From Neospora caninum Liverpool (lineage: Eukaryota; Apicomplexa; Conoidasida; Eucoccidiorida; Sarcocystidae): a stretch of 64,000 nucleotides of DNA. Under the pieces are notes generated by a model. That model ran no database searches and was not told the origin of the DNA. It worked only from the letters and a program-made list of their open reading frames with translations. How positions within the stretch are numbered: position 1 is the first letter of the stretch; each line of letters starts with the position of its first letter. The DNA lies in assembly GCF_000208865.1 (NCBI RefSeq), contig NC_018395.1, forward strand, positions 2,511,920-2,575,919, in the 5' to 3' direction. Shown piece after piece: positions 39,559 to 51,843 of this stretch. The translations under genes and the position numbers were made by a program.

Positions 39559-42500
39559 ACCTATAGGAAGCATTTGGCACCCAGACCCTGTATGCTTGAA
39601 TTTTTAAAAATCAGCCAAGAGGCTTCTATGCAGTGTGATAGAGAGTGATCAGCTGCTGGTGAATTCCCCCGTAGGATAAGGATGGGGTGAGCACGGCTTC
39701 AAGCGGAGACCACGGAAGCAAACCGGAGCCAAGGTTCATCGGGTTTTTCTTGCTTTTGCCAGTCACGCGGTGTTGTGTTCTGTATTTTCCTCGTGCTTCT
39801 CGCCCCCTTTGTTCCCCCACTTCAAGTCCTTGCCGTTACGCAGGCAGCATGAGAGAGAGTGGCAAAGGAAGCCTCGTGCGTCTGGGGGGTCTCCTGTGTA
39901 TGGGAAAGGCGTGATGCCACGTAGGGTGCTATTCTCTTTCCCTCTCTCTCCCGCTATTGCTCATCTGTGTTTTCTGGCCATCAACAGCCGTTCATCCTGA
40001 GGGAGAGAAGCACGACTCCCCTTGTCGTCGTCAGCTCGTTTCTCGTTGAGTAAGTGTCAGAACGCAACCCAGGTCCATACTGGGACGCGGTGGATAACCG
40101 TGGAATACTTGGAAAAGAGACAGCGAGACAGCGCACTGGGCGAGAGAAGTCACGGGGCTGTGTGCTGTGCCCTCCGGCCTCCCGTTCTTCCAACTCTCTA
40201 CCCGTCCGGCGCTCAGTCGAGGACGTAGGACGAGACTCTTCACGCCGACCTGCCTACACTTGACGGCGTACAAGCACCTGACCTCGCGTTGCCTTTCGCC
40301 AAATTGCCGGTAGCAGGTGCCCACTTTTGAAACGTTTGCTGTCATCTTCCGCGGTCGCTGCTCAACATCTCTTCCACATCTCTTGTATCTTTCGTTTCAG
40401 CTCTATCCCCCGTCACCCCCTTGCTCATCCTAGCTGCGCTTTCTCTCTTTTCGCCTCCTCATATATTTGTCAGAGTTTGACCACTGGTTTAGATCTTGAA
40501 TGTTTTTGTTTACCGGATCCAAGTTTTTTCTTTCCTCGTCCCTCCTTCGTTTTGAATTCTTTCGGCGACACCTGCTTACCAGCGCTGTTGTCGCCACCGT
40601 GTAACCGACGGAGAAGCTAGATGTTGAAGCAGCGCGATTCGAGTCAACAGGAGAGGGAGTCACGCGGAGAAGCCAAAAGGGACCCGACAAAAAGAATCAT
40701 GTCTCAGTCTGTCATCGCATACTTTCTCTCTCGGAACTCACACCAGTGTGTCCCAAATCGACTTGGCTGAAGGGCCAATGGAAATATGGGGTGTCAGAGA
40801 TGCGGAACGGAACTGCCTGCCGGGGGGTTCCCGTCTCCCATCGGTCTTCTGACTTCCAGTCTGTGGACAAATCAAAAAAGAACAGGGGAACCGGTTTCGC
40901 TAAAAACGGCAAAGTCTGCCGTCATCGAGAGGCAAGAGGAGCAGCAGGTTGCGGCCGCTTCCGTAGGACCGTCGGTCTAATAGGCATACTTTGTTTCCGT
41001 TTTCCTTGTCTCAGTTGACAATATCCTCGTACCGGAATGTATGCTGAAGTACATACATGCTATACGTTTGTGGATCGAGCTCGTTACGTTCCAGCTGTAC
41101 ACCCGATGCGTTTGAATGTTTACTTATTGCAGACCATCGGAGCATCTTGCGCGTATAAAGTTCTAGATGGAGGCAGATCTGCACACGCTGGGGAGCGGTT
41201 ATTTACTCTCACTGACGGATTCCTGGCGGAGGCAGAATGGAGGCCGCCGGGGAAGAAGCGAACCGGTGAAAGTGGGAAGAAACGGAATACAGTGCGAGAG
41301 ACAGCACTTCCCCAGTCTCTCCTCGACAACATAGCGCGAGGCTACGGTTTCTCGGCAGGTGGAGGACTGGCGAGAGCTTGCCTGCTCTCCCAGCGCGACC
41401 TGCGCCATTGGCCAGAACAATGCATTCAGAAGGAAGCCGAAACGGTTTCTTCGCGTACAACCCCTTCACGTGCGCTGGGTCCGCCCGCGGTAGCCGAGCC
41501 TTCGTAGCTCCGTTTCGCGCTTTGTCGCGCTTCTCTCTGTAACCCAGCCTTCGGACAAAGTTTGCTGTTTCCAACACACGCGGCCCCTGGCTATCACCCC
41601 CCCCCCCCCCTCCGGAGACACTCTGTGGCCGCCGCAGTCTGTTTTCGGTACTGGGGCAACTGACATCTCCACGGATTTGAAGAAACCATCTCGGGAACAA
41701 TCCGAGAGAGTCCCGCGTGCAACCGTGTCCGGGACGGGCAGAGAGTGTCTCCATCGAACTCTTGACACGAGCGGACAGCGGTCCACCGCATACGCCCGTC
41801 TCCACAATCTGTGCACGCCGGATTCAAAGGAGACCGAAACGAGTTCCTTCTGGAACAGCGCCCGTTTCCCTCAAGCACTTGGTTCCTGCATCCCGCAAGA
41901 GAGGCATCGCCGTGAGTGCGTAGGCTTCCTGCAGGTCAGGGTCACCCGGTAGATTTTTTTTCGTCGTCTGTGCGAGTGATGGCTACGCCTAGGGGCGGAG
42001 CACTCGGTGAAACCACCCTGCCGCTCGTTTCCACCGCCCTGCGCCTTTCCACTTTTTCAGAAGAGTATGAATCCCAGTCAACAACTTGCGTATATATCTT
42101 GCGATCTCGTCGCCTCATCGACGAGGTAAAATGCGTCTCAGTTCTACAGCCGTCAAGACGTGGACAGCGCGCCGTAGTCTGCCGCCTGCTCGCCGTCCAA
42201 CTTTCATGCCGCAGCGGTGAGTCTGTGGACGGTGTTCAGGTGCCAGGCTGGGTGGAATCCTGGAGCAAAAAGCGCGTTTTCGCGGTAGCAACCTGGGAAA
42301 CGCAGTTTCGGATCCTTGCGTTGCCGACTTGGTCACACAGAAGAATGCCATGTTCCGTGTTTTTGCCGAAATCGATTCAGGGAGTCCCGCCAGCGCGCGC
42401 GCGTCTACGGTGTCCCCTCGCGCGTCCTGTCTCCTTTTGGCCCACCCCCCAGTCACCAGCACACTTCGTGCTGTTCTTGTTTTGCCTTGCGGTGGAAGCG

Positions 42501-43303
42501 CGGAAAGGCCGTCCTGATTGAAGGGAAAGGCGCTTTGATCTTTTGCTTTGGTGTTCTGTGTCCTTCCGGCCCCGCTAAGAGACGCTTTCGTTCGTCGGTA
42601 GAAAAACCTAGGCAAGCGTGAAAAAGAGCAAGCGCGTGGTCGCGGAGGCCGGGTGAGATTCAACACCTGAAAGCGTCAAGGAAGCTACGAGTTTTTTCGA
42701 GAAAAATCCTGTCTCGCTCTCCCTCTTCTCACTTTGTTGGTCTCGCATGCCTGTCGACAAGCTTCACCCTTCGGTCGCCTCTCCTTGTCTCCATTCGCAG
42801 GCTCTTCGTCGTGTCTCGTGTGTCCCGGAAAAAGCCAGCTCCTTTGCGCCCACCAACCTGACACTTTCCTGAGCGTCCGCCGAAGAACGATGCTTTCACA
42901 CGCACTTTCTAGGCTTCAGTTCCCCCTGGCGTTTGCTCAGCTCTCTTCCACGCCTTTGCTGGTATCTCTGGGGCTCGTCAGGAGTTTCCTTTGCAAAATG
43001 CTTCCCATACGGCTCGGTTTTTGACCGTCAATGGTCCCAGTCGTCCTTCACCTACCTCATCTGTTCCTCCGTGTGCGTTCGCCTTTCCCCTTTTGCCTCT
43101 TCTCCGTCGTCTCCGGGTCCCCTCCTCACGTCACTTCTTCCTCGACTTCCACAGTCTGTTCGGCTTCTGCGGCTTTCTCTCTTCTGTCTGGTTCTGTCCT
43201 CCTGCTTCCGACGGCCGCCTCTCGTATACGGCCCCCCTTGATCTTTGTTTTCTGCGTATTTGCCCTCGCGCGCTCTCTCCTCGCGTTTCCGTCACCCGCC
43301 AGC
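39559..43303. other. Intergenic region upstream of the MFS transporter
   Basis: No gene is confidently supported. Frames of 100-200 codons at 41037-41507 (+), 41209-41805 (-), 41916-42521 (+) and 42115-42666 (-) overlap opposite strands and have no recognisable motif. A homopolymeric C run lies at about 41598-41611. The last kilobase is C/T-rich, as expected for a transcript leader. Confidence 0.5.
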
Positions 43304-45303
43304 ATGGGGCCTCACGCGCCTCCTCGACTGGCTGTGTCCTCGCCCGAGAACCATCGGCATGGATCCGCGGCGCCGCTTTTGCCTTCGTATTCTCCAGCGC
43401 TCCTTTCTTCTGTGTGTCCTGGGACGAGCGAACAGAAAAAGCACGTGAACGGCTACTTATCGGTTCTCGGCGGAGTCCTCGTCCACGTCTGCTTGGGCAC
43501 CGTGTACACCTGGGGGACACTGGCGGTGTATGTGATCAGCTACATGCGACTTCTGCAGATCCAGCGCCTACAAGCGGGTCAGGCTGCGCAGATCGGCTCA
43601 GACTCGGCTGAGGAAGACGCGCCTTCGCTCGCGGCGTTTTCCTTCGCGTCGGCACCCTCTCTCGTTCGCCTCAGCGACTCTGCGTGGGTTCTCGCTAGCC
43701 AGTTCGCCGGTATGACGCTCGGGATGCCTCTTGGCGGAAAGGCGCAGAGGATTCTCGGCCCGTGTCGGTACGTCTGGAGAAAGAATCGAAAATGGGAAGA
43801 CGCGCGGCAAAGGCGCGGCCGAATCGAACGGCCCACGCCGAGCTTTTCAAATCGGCGAGAGAGGGCAGCAGGCAGAGGAGATGCCGGAGCCAGAAGGCAG
43901 GAAACGAAGAGGGAAAAAAGGGTCCGAGAAAGAGAAGACGAAGCGGAGGACGAAACGGGGAGGTGACGGAGGAAGATGGACAAAACACGGAAACTCAGAA
44001 AAGGAATGTACAGCTGGAACTGACGCGAGGGTCGAGACGAAGCGAACACACGAACCGGCGGCGCCTTTCAACTGAGCAGCAAACTGCTGGAAAGGCGATT
44101 AAAAAAAAACATTCAAAGGCGTCGGACGCGGGCGCAAAGACGTCTCGAACACTGTGTCGCTCGGAGCGGACGTTTTCACTTCTGTGTGTTTCTCAATGCC
44201 CTTCCTCTTCAACCCTCGATGGATTCTTCCAAGCTCTTTCATTGGTCCACACATTGCTTCTGCGCTTTCTGTTGCGCTCGCGCCTTCGGTTCTTTTCGGG
44301 TGTTCTCGTTGATCGTGTAAAGGTCCCCATCCCCTTCGTCTGCTGCGCGTTTTTTTCTCTCTCTCCTCTGGCCCGTTTCGTCTGCCTTCTCACCCTTGCT
44401 GGATCCTTCCACTGGGCACCGCCTCCAACGTTTTTTAGCTCGCGTTTCCGCCAGTGCCGCCTCCGCTCCGCTTGGTCTCTTTCTTCCCCGTTGCACACTC
44501 TTCCCTCTTTTTGAGTACTGAATGTCCGTCATAGATTTTCCTTTTCTCGCCCTCGCTTCATCCCGCTACGACGAACGACTTGTTACCCCCGTCCCCTCAC
44601 TCTTACTGGTCTTTCAGTGCTTTTACCTTCCTCTCTTTGCTGAAAAGAACCCCTCAGACTGAGAAAGCGCTGGGACCGTCCCTCACGTTCTCTGCTTCAA
44701 ACGCCACGTCTCCCCTTTTGTCCTGTCCGTGGAAGAGCTAAAAGCCGTCGAATCGCTAAACCGCCGTTTGATTTCGAAAGAACAATATCTCGGAGCAGAT
44801 GCACGCACCTTCCCCTCACTCCCCGAGCTTCTCGTCCTTGCTCGTGTCTGTACGCCGCGTCGCCAAGACGTGACGGAAGCGTCCTTCGCCGTGTTTTCGT
44901 TTGCCTTCAGTACGGTCATCTTTGGCGGCGCCCTAATGAGTCTCGCCGTCGGCCTCGCTCCGGTGTTGCTCCACTCTTACGCACTCTTTGTCACGGTCTT
45001 TGGCGTGCTGCAAGGCATCGGCCTCGGCCTCGCATACACCGCGCCGCTCCTCTGTGGTCTCGCCTGGTTTCCGGACCAAAAAGGTACTGAACGACACAAG
45101 GAACCGAAGGAGACAACAGTCTCCACGCACCCTGCCGACAGCCTCTCTTCTGTGTTCTCCTGTCCGGTCGTCGTGTCGGCCGTGCCATGGTCCTTCTCAT
45201 TTCTCATTGGTCTGCTCGTACACATTTAGCGTCTGTGTCTGCTTTCCTCCATTGCCATCTCGTTTTCTTTCCCTTCCACTTGCATACGCACAAGATGATA
45301 TAC

Positions 45304-45344
<41 letters not shown>

Positions 45345-48084
45345 TTTGTGTGCATGTGTGTGTGTGTTAGGAATTGTGAGTGGGGCGATCACAGCAGGCT
45401 TTGGTACCGGCGCGCTTTTGTTTTCGCCTCTTCAGGCGGCGTTCTTGAACCCGCTAAACATTCCGCCCTCGCAGGCGCCGTATGCGTCTCATCCCGCAGA
45501 GCTCTACTACGATGTGTCTGACGCGGAACAGCGCGAAATCATGCTTCGGGTTCCTCTGCTTTTCAAGAGGCTGGCCATCTGCTATTTGCTCCTTCTCTCT
45601 GCCGGCGCTGCGTTGCTGCGCTCTCCCGCTGCCGCGTCGCCAGGTGTACATACCTCCGGCGCAGCGGCGGACGGCGCCTGCGTCGTCGGCTCGCGAATGG
45701 AAGCGCGTGGCGACGAGGACGGCGCCTTGGTCCAGCGAGGACGCGGCGAGCCAGGCGACGACGGAGTCGGCGCGACTGTGTCCGTTAGAGAAGCGCTGTG
45801 TTCCGGTGCGTTCTGGAGTCTCTGGATCCTCTTCTTCCTGAACGGCCTTGCCATCTGCTTCACCGCCACGTTCTGGCGCCTGCTGGCTGTCGACCGCAGC
45901 TCGCGCTCGTACGTCCTCACCGAGGCGCGCCTGGCGCTCGTCGGCGCGGCAGCGAGCGCATGCAATGCTTTGGGAAGGCTCGCTTGGGGATACGTGGCCG
46001 ACAAACGCGGATATCAGACCTCTCTGGTGAGCGCGGCTTTGAACGCTCGCGTAGCGCAAGCGACACAGAAACATGCAGAAGACGCGGTACAGACATATAG
46101 GCAGGTATCGGCTGTCAACGGGTGAACGAAAGTGAGAGTCCAAATGGAGGCGGAAACCGGGAGGAAGGCGACTCTGAAAGGATGCGACGCCGATGGGCGA
46201 GGGTGCGAGGAAGGAACAGGCAGAAGAGAAGAGATAAACGGGCGACAGGGGATAACGGTATTGGATAGAGGGCCAGAGTGGAGAGGCGAAATGAAGGAGA
46301 AAGGAAAGACACACCGCGTGACAAGTTGGCACCGCGTGTACGCGAAATGGACACGAGAGCGTCGACTCGATGATAGAGAAAAAAGCGATATGTGAAGAGG
46401 ACCTTTTCGCCTTTTCCCGTCGACATCGTGGGACCGTGTCCACCTCGCTCTTCTTCATTTCTGTTCGCATTCCTTGCTGCCTTCGTTGCTCTCAGATGAG
46501 CCTCAGCGCGCTCTGGAGTGCCCTACTCTTCTTCCTGCCTAACGCCGCACCCAAAGGCGGCTTTCTTTACGCCTGCGCTGTTTCCGGAAGTTTCTTCTGT
46601 CTCGGAGGAAACTTCTCGGTTTTCCCCTCGGCAGTGGCCTCGATCTTTGGCCGAGATGCGATAGGTGAGGAACGCCACAGAGCACGCACCTGTCGCGCGG
46701 GTTCGCAGGGGCTGAGCTCCCGTCTTTGCGGAGTGGCAGAAAACGTTCCAGGACGCAAAACGTTGTGGCAAAGAGCTTGCAAGTTCTCTGTGCGCCTCGG
46801 AAGTATGAACCTTTGTTGAGGGGGAGAGTATGAGCGGTCCTTTCTCGTTTGCGCCGCTTCACCTCCACACGACCAGCTGTGTAACTGCATCTGTTCTACT
46901 CCTTTTTGGAACCGGTCCGTCTCCTGGTGGAGTATCTTGAGATATCTGTCTACAGAACTAGACCTTTTTATTCGCCAACAGATACGAACTGCGAAACTGC
47001 GAGCAATGTGGAGGCGAGGCTTTCTTGTTTCCGTCCAGGAGACTTCGCTTACGGCTTATGGGTTTCTTGTGCATCCCCCCCCGTTCTCAAGAGCACAGCG
47101 CTACGCACAACGAGGGCGGGATGTCTCTTCGTTCTGCGAAGAAATCGCGTTTTCCCCTCATGGTAGGAATCCGGGTGTCTGAAGCTGGTCTACCTTTCTC
47201 ATCAAACCGGGGCATTGAATCTTTTTCTTTGCGCATGCGCGGTCTTCTAGGTCACCTGTACGGCTTCATTTTCGGTTCCCAGCTGGCCTCTTCTCTCGGC
47301 TTTGCCTACCTCACTCAGCGTGTGGCACAGTAAGTGTCTCTTGGTAGGGTTGCCGTTCGTCTCGATTTTTTGTTTTCGGAAACTGTCTTTCAACGAGGAA
47401 TTCCATTTCTCTCTCCGTCGTCACAGCGCCGTCACGCACAGACCGTACTCGTCTGCAGCAGGCACATCTCTATTAGGCTTCGCTGCGAGAAAACATGTTT
47501 CCGTGGCTTCCTCCCTCGTTCGCTTGGCTGTTCGTCCTATCGTCTCTGTCTCCTTCCCTGCAGCTTCGTCTGTCATTTCCTTCCGGCCTTGTCTTTGAAT
47601 GCTCGCTTGCGTCTGCTTGTCTCCATGCGCAACTTGACTCGCTGGGCTCTCCGCCGTCAACTGAATCGGTTCTCACAGTAGTCGCTCTCCACCCATAGCG
47701 GACTCATTTGCATGCATTTGCGTAGGTTGGGAGATGCATGCAGAGGGTGCTGTGTTCCGTTTTGAACGACACTTTGAGCGTTCTGAGGAGGCTGTGCAGT
47801 CGGACAGACGTCCCAGATCGTCGTACACATTGACCACGGCTTTGAGTCGTCTTCGCGCACTCTGGCACTGCTCTCTGTCAGGCGCTGATGTGAACTCCAC
47901 GCATGACGAGCTTGGTTTGTTCGGCGTCGCTGTTTCGTTTTTCGTTTTCTTCAGAACGATCGGCACCGATGGCCTCGGCACGCTCATGGGCCTGTGTACG
48001 GCGCTCACCGCCCTGTCCGTCTTCTGCCTTCCTGCGCTCTCCCCAACAACCAAAAAACGTGACTCCCTACAGAAGCAGTCATGA
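43304..48084 (+). CDS. Major facilitator superfamily transporter, six exons
   Basis: A multi-pass membrane transporter. Exons 43304-43767, 44911-45083, 45371-46026, 46496-46664, 47251-47329 and 47955-48084 have consensus GT-AG ends and matching phases throughout, giving 556 residues. After about 45 polar residues, the first membrane helix (YLSVLGGVLVHVCLGTVYTWG) has the pattern of the oxalate/formate antiporter-like or monocarboxylate-type MFS proteins. The stretch GVLQGIGLGLAYTAPLLCGLAWFPDQKGIVSGAITAGFGTGA spans the conserved helix 4-5 signature. A hydrophilic Gly/Asp-rich loop lies mid-protein between the two six-helix halves. The second half begins near REALCSGAFWSLWILFFLNGLAICF, followed by GRLAWGYVADKRGYQ, the MFS G-x-x-x-D-R/K-x-G-R/Y loop. 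The substrate cannot be predicted from sequence alone; small organic anions are the family's usual cargo. Confidence 0.9.
45308..45341. repeat. (TA)n microsatellite just upstream of an MFS acceptor
   Basis: Seventeen AT units in intron 2 of the transporter, ending 29 bases before exon 3. The rest of the acceptor region is TG-rich instead of pyrimidine-rich. Confidence 0.9.
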
Positions 48085-48114
48085 AAATGCGAGCGTATAT
48101 GCACACATACAAAC

Positions 48115-48140
48115 ATATATATATATATATATATATATAT
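48115..48140. repeat. (AT)n microsatellite
   Basis: Thirteen AT units starting about 30 bases past the MFS transporter stop codon, so probably in its 3' untranslated region. Confidence 0.85.
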
Positions 48141-48912
48141 GCGTTCATGTATAAAAATGTACAGTTTCTTAGGGTATTTCAAGAGTCATATACAACCACA
48201 TATAGAGGTCTCGATTGCGCCTGGTGGGCATCCGTAGACGTATTGTCGGGGTCAAGACGAAGAGGCCTTTGTATCTCAGAGCCTCGTTCTCTGTTCAGCC
48301 GAACGAGTCGTAAAAAAACGATGGCGTGTAACAGCTGAATCCGCATGTGTACCCACCGTCTGGTGTCCGACGGCACTCGGTACACGCTTATGCTTTTCTC
48401 ACTCCACAAAAGGCCGAGGAGCATCGAGCTCTGCATAGGCAGCCTGCGGGCGTGTTTCGTGCCTACCTGTTTGGAAATCCCAGCGGCGATTCTTTCACAG
48501 TCAGCCGTTTTCGTCACGTGATTTTGTTCCGGCAACACAAACCCGAAAGGGAAGGCAAGCGCGACGAAAAAGGCTGAAAAAGTGGGTGCCGTGAGATGGA
48601 CCAGCAGGAAGGCCTCTGGGTGCACAGAGAAACCGGGGCAGCCGGGACGGCTTTTGCAGACGTGGATAACGGAACGTCATTTTTCCTTTTCCGATCGGTG
48701 GTCTAAGCTTTCCTGCGGATTTCTGTTACCTGCCACCGAATGGTGATTTTGTAATGCAAACCCTTTGCGGCGGTATTCGTGCTCCCTATGACAGAAACGG
48801 CTGTGACAAGGACGAAACCTCGATGTGTATATAAAAGTATAGATAAGGTCTATATTTATATATATCTATATATCTGCATATACGGATTTTCTATCTGTAT
48901 ATTTATAAATAA

Positions 48913-48936
48913 ATATATATATATATATATATATAT
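48913..48936. repeat. (AT)n microsatellite
   Basis: Twelve AT units in a wider A/T-rich patch (48830-48940) between genes. Confidence 0.85.
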
Positions 48937-50820
48937 GCATCAAATCGCGTTGTTTTGGAATCGCGTACAAATCGAGATAGGGAAGGCGCTGGGCCCCGAT
49001 GTGGAATTTTGGGCGAGGAACGACTTCCACGTGCAAAGCACGGTGTATGTGTTCTTATTCGTGAGTTACTTTCGCTTGTTGGCGCTTGTTTTCTCTTTTG
49101 GTGATGCGACTTCCGGTGCCATGATTCGGGCGAAAACCAGGGGTTGCCTGCGCTTTGGGTTTCCTCATCGTGTGCACCGCGAGATACGTTCGCTCTTCTT
49201 TTCCGTCCCGAGTCTCTATTTTCTTTTGTCTTTTGACTGTGGCTGCAGTCGGGGTAACACCCTGTGCCTTGTGTTTTGGGGACAGCGCGTCTCTGGTCGA
49301 TATCAGTTTCTCCGCCTCGACACTGCGTTGATACTCCTTCCGAGTTTGTCTGTCTCGTTGCTCCCTGGAGGTGATCGCGACTGAATATATGACGCACCTC
49401 TTCGAGACGAAACAATTCCGCAGCTTAGCATCCGTCCTTAGGCCGTGGACAAACCAGCACACGGACGCGCTACAGCATGGAGGCTCAGCTTACAGCCGAC
49501 ACTTCTTCCTTCTCAGATTCCTACGGTGGTTTCTGGCGCCTGTCCCCTCCACGATGAATTTACACAAAAACGATAGGGAGCGCGGCGTTTTTTATTTTTT
49601 TATAGGCGCAATGATGATCCGCAGATCAGCAAACTGCTCCTCAGAGTGTCGAGTGCGCAGGCTCAGCACAGAGCAGCCAGTGACGAAGCCGTATTCCTCT
49701 CATGCTTGCTTTTGTGTATTTCTGGAACTTATGTAACAGCGCTACGGGAAATGAATCCGCTTGCTGAGCGGTGCGTGCATCCATAATTCTAGGCGGAAGA
49801 AGCCGGGTTAGTTTGCTGCGGAGACAGGAGCTTCCATGAAAATTGACGTACACACTGGACACTGTGTGCCTCAGAAAACGAGAGGGCCAATCCCTCTTTT
49901 TACTTCACACTGGAAGTTGACGTCTTTGTGAGGAATCCCGAGTCGCCAGGAACAAAAGGTATTAAGGAGATCTGTGCACTCTTCGAGCGAAGTTACTGCC
50001 ACACAGGCATATAGGAAAAATCACAATCCCAAATCTTGTCATCAACACGGACTAAAACCACCACGCGCCAAGTCACGTGGACAATGGAACCATTTAAAAA
50101 CCCTAAGAACTGCATTACTATTTCACACGTTCACAAACGGTAGATGTCTGTCTGAGCCGTTATTCTGGGGCCTTGGAGGGCTGCTCTTCCGCCTGACGAT
50201 TGAAACCGGATGCTTCTTACACGAATACTCTCTGAGCCGATCGCTTTAGTTATTATCCCCTCCAAATACCGATTTTCGCCGTGAACACAACCTGTCGCTT
50301 CTGCGATCCCGGAATTCGCACTCCAGTCCATAAACGCGGCTGTCTCACGGCTAGCACTGCCTCTCCACCTCGTGGGAACCCCAGACAACACGCCACGAGA
50401 AATTCGTTCTCTGTGCAGATTCCATTGCGCACAGACACAGCGGAGGGCGCGCTGAACCCGGAAAAGCTCCTACACCCCGCTGTCCACTTCCAATTGTTAC
50501 CTCAGAGCGCGGATGCTGCAATTTCCGCTGTGTCGCGCTCAGGCACGGTTGCCTGCCTTTCTTCCTGCAACGGAAAACCCGAGCTAGGCAAACGATGTCT
50601 GGCAACAACGAAAGGGCGGGAAGTGGGCAAAACCGGGCATCTTTATGATTCTTTCTGGCTTTCCCCACGTTTCGCGAACTGTCCTGTGTCTGGAGCGTAG
50701 GGCTGACAGTGCACGTTGCGCGGAAAGCCCGCGGTCTGGATCAAAAACCTTTCTTCACTCGCGTTTCTTTCCCCCTCCATTCTCTTATGGGTACACCAAC
50801 TTGCGTGCGCTGTGCGTCCA

Positions 50821-51804
50821 TCATAAAGAGTTACGCGTTTTAGGTACGTTGTAGGTCTTCCGTCGGCACCACCGAGAACGCGCCGATCCGTGTGTGTGAT
50901 GTGTCCAGTGATTTACCAAATCCCTCAGAGCCTGTACCAGACTGCGTTCTGCCTCCTCGACGTCGAAACCAGGTTCCGCCGTGGCGCTGCGCTCTCCGCG
51001 GTTTTCCTGCTCTGTGTCAAAGGCCATCACCTGGTTATCCCCCGCCTCTACCCGTCGCTTCCCACGCCGTCTGCTCACGGGATTCGCCCTTTGGATCTCT
51101 TTTTCTTGGCCTTTCCCTCGTTTCGTTTCGCCTTCTCTGGGTGCCCGTCCAGATCGGACGCTACTCGTCTGCGTGAGAGGGTTCAACTCCGGAACTGGTG
51201 TGCGCGGATCCAAGGCAAGAAAAACGGCGATGACAGAGGCCGTTGCGCGAGGGTTAGGGCCTAGCAGCAGCTGTCTCGCTAGGCGTTCCTCGAGCGCGGA
51301 CAGACGGGAGGGAGACGAAAAAGAACGCGCTTGTTGTGGAGAGGAAATCGATTCGTCCTCTTTCACTCGCCTCTCCGAACGCTCGAGGGCAGGCTCCACA
51401 GAGGCCCCAGTGGGTAGCCCAGAGCGAGGCGGACGGGCTCCGTCCAGGTGCGGTGAAATCACGCCTTCACAACCAGCAGCTGGAAAAGAGGCAGAGGAAA
51501 CAGACGAGAGAGAAGAGGAAGAAGAGGGAAGACCAGGAGAAGAACAGGGAGAAGAACAGGGAGAAGAAGAGGATTTTCGGAGTCGCCTTAGACGACCAAG
51601 TAAGAACGCCAGGTCTGCAGGGGACGGCGAACCTGAACAACGTCCGACACGCAAGCGACATGCACTTTCAGAGCGTTTGGTTCTCATGTGTCGAGTCCCC
51701 TTCTCTCCTGAGTGAGACCACGCTTCAGACCACAGGTGTAGCAACCGTAAAAACTGCAGCACGCATGCAGACGAGAAAAGGAGAGACGGTTCCCGGCGCT
51801 CCAC
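50821..51804 (-). CDS. Open frame downstream of the COQ10-type gene; possible extra exon, uncertain
   Basis: A 327-codon open frame that ends 40 bases from the COQ10-type gene's stop, in the same orientation. It contains a Ser/Pro repeat (SSPCSSPCSSPG) and two helix-like pieces that look less random: LSALEERLARQLLLG followed by ASVIAVFLALDP, and FDVEEAERSLVQALRDLVNH near the end. It could be a 3' exon of the neighbouring gene, joined by a donor I could not fix, or chance in GC-rich sequence. An overlapping + frame (50981-51715) looks like its shadow. No function is assigned. Confidence 0.3.
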   Translation of the reverse strand: MERREPSLLFSSACVLQFLRLLHLWSEAWSHSGEKGTRHMRTKRSESACRLRVGRCSGSPSPADLAFLLGRLRRLRKSSSSPCSSPCSSPGLPSSSSSLSSVSSASFPAAGCEGVISPHLDGARPPRSGLPTGASVEPALERSERRVKEDESISSPQQARSFSSPSRLSALEERLARQLLLGPNPRATASVIAVFLALDPRTPVPELNPLTQTSSVRSGRAPREGETKRGKGQEKEIQRANPVSRRRGKRRVEAGDNQVMAFDTEQENRGERSATAEPGFDVEEAERSLVQALRDLVNHWTHHTHGSARSRWCRRKTYNVPKTRNSL

Positions 51805-51843
51805 GCTTCACCTTTTGACCGTGTCGCTCTGCGCACGCGATTT

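Larger units (their letters stand above)
48085..50820. other. Gap between the convergent MFS and COQ10-type genes
   Basis: No gene is supported. It contains (AT)n runs at 48115-48140 and 48913-48936 and short unrecognised frames. 3' untranslated regions of both convergent neighbours are expected here. Confidence 0.5.

Noticed and set aside
41037..42521. Several 100-200 codon frames on both strands
   Set aside because: Mutually overlapping, no recognisable motif and no phased splice partners.
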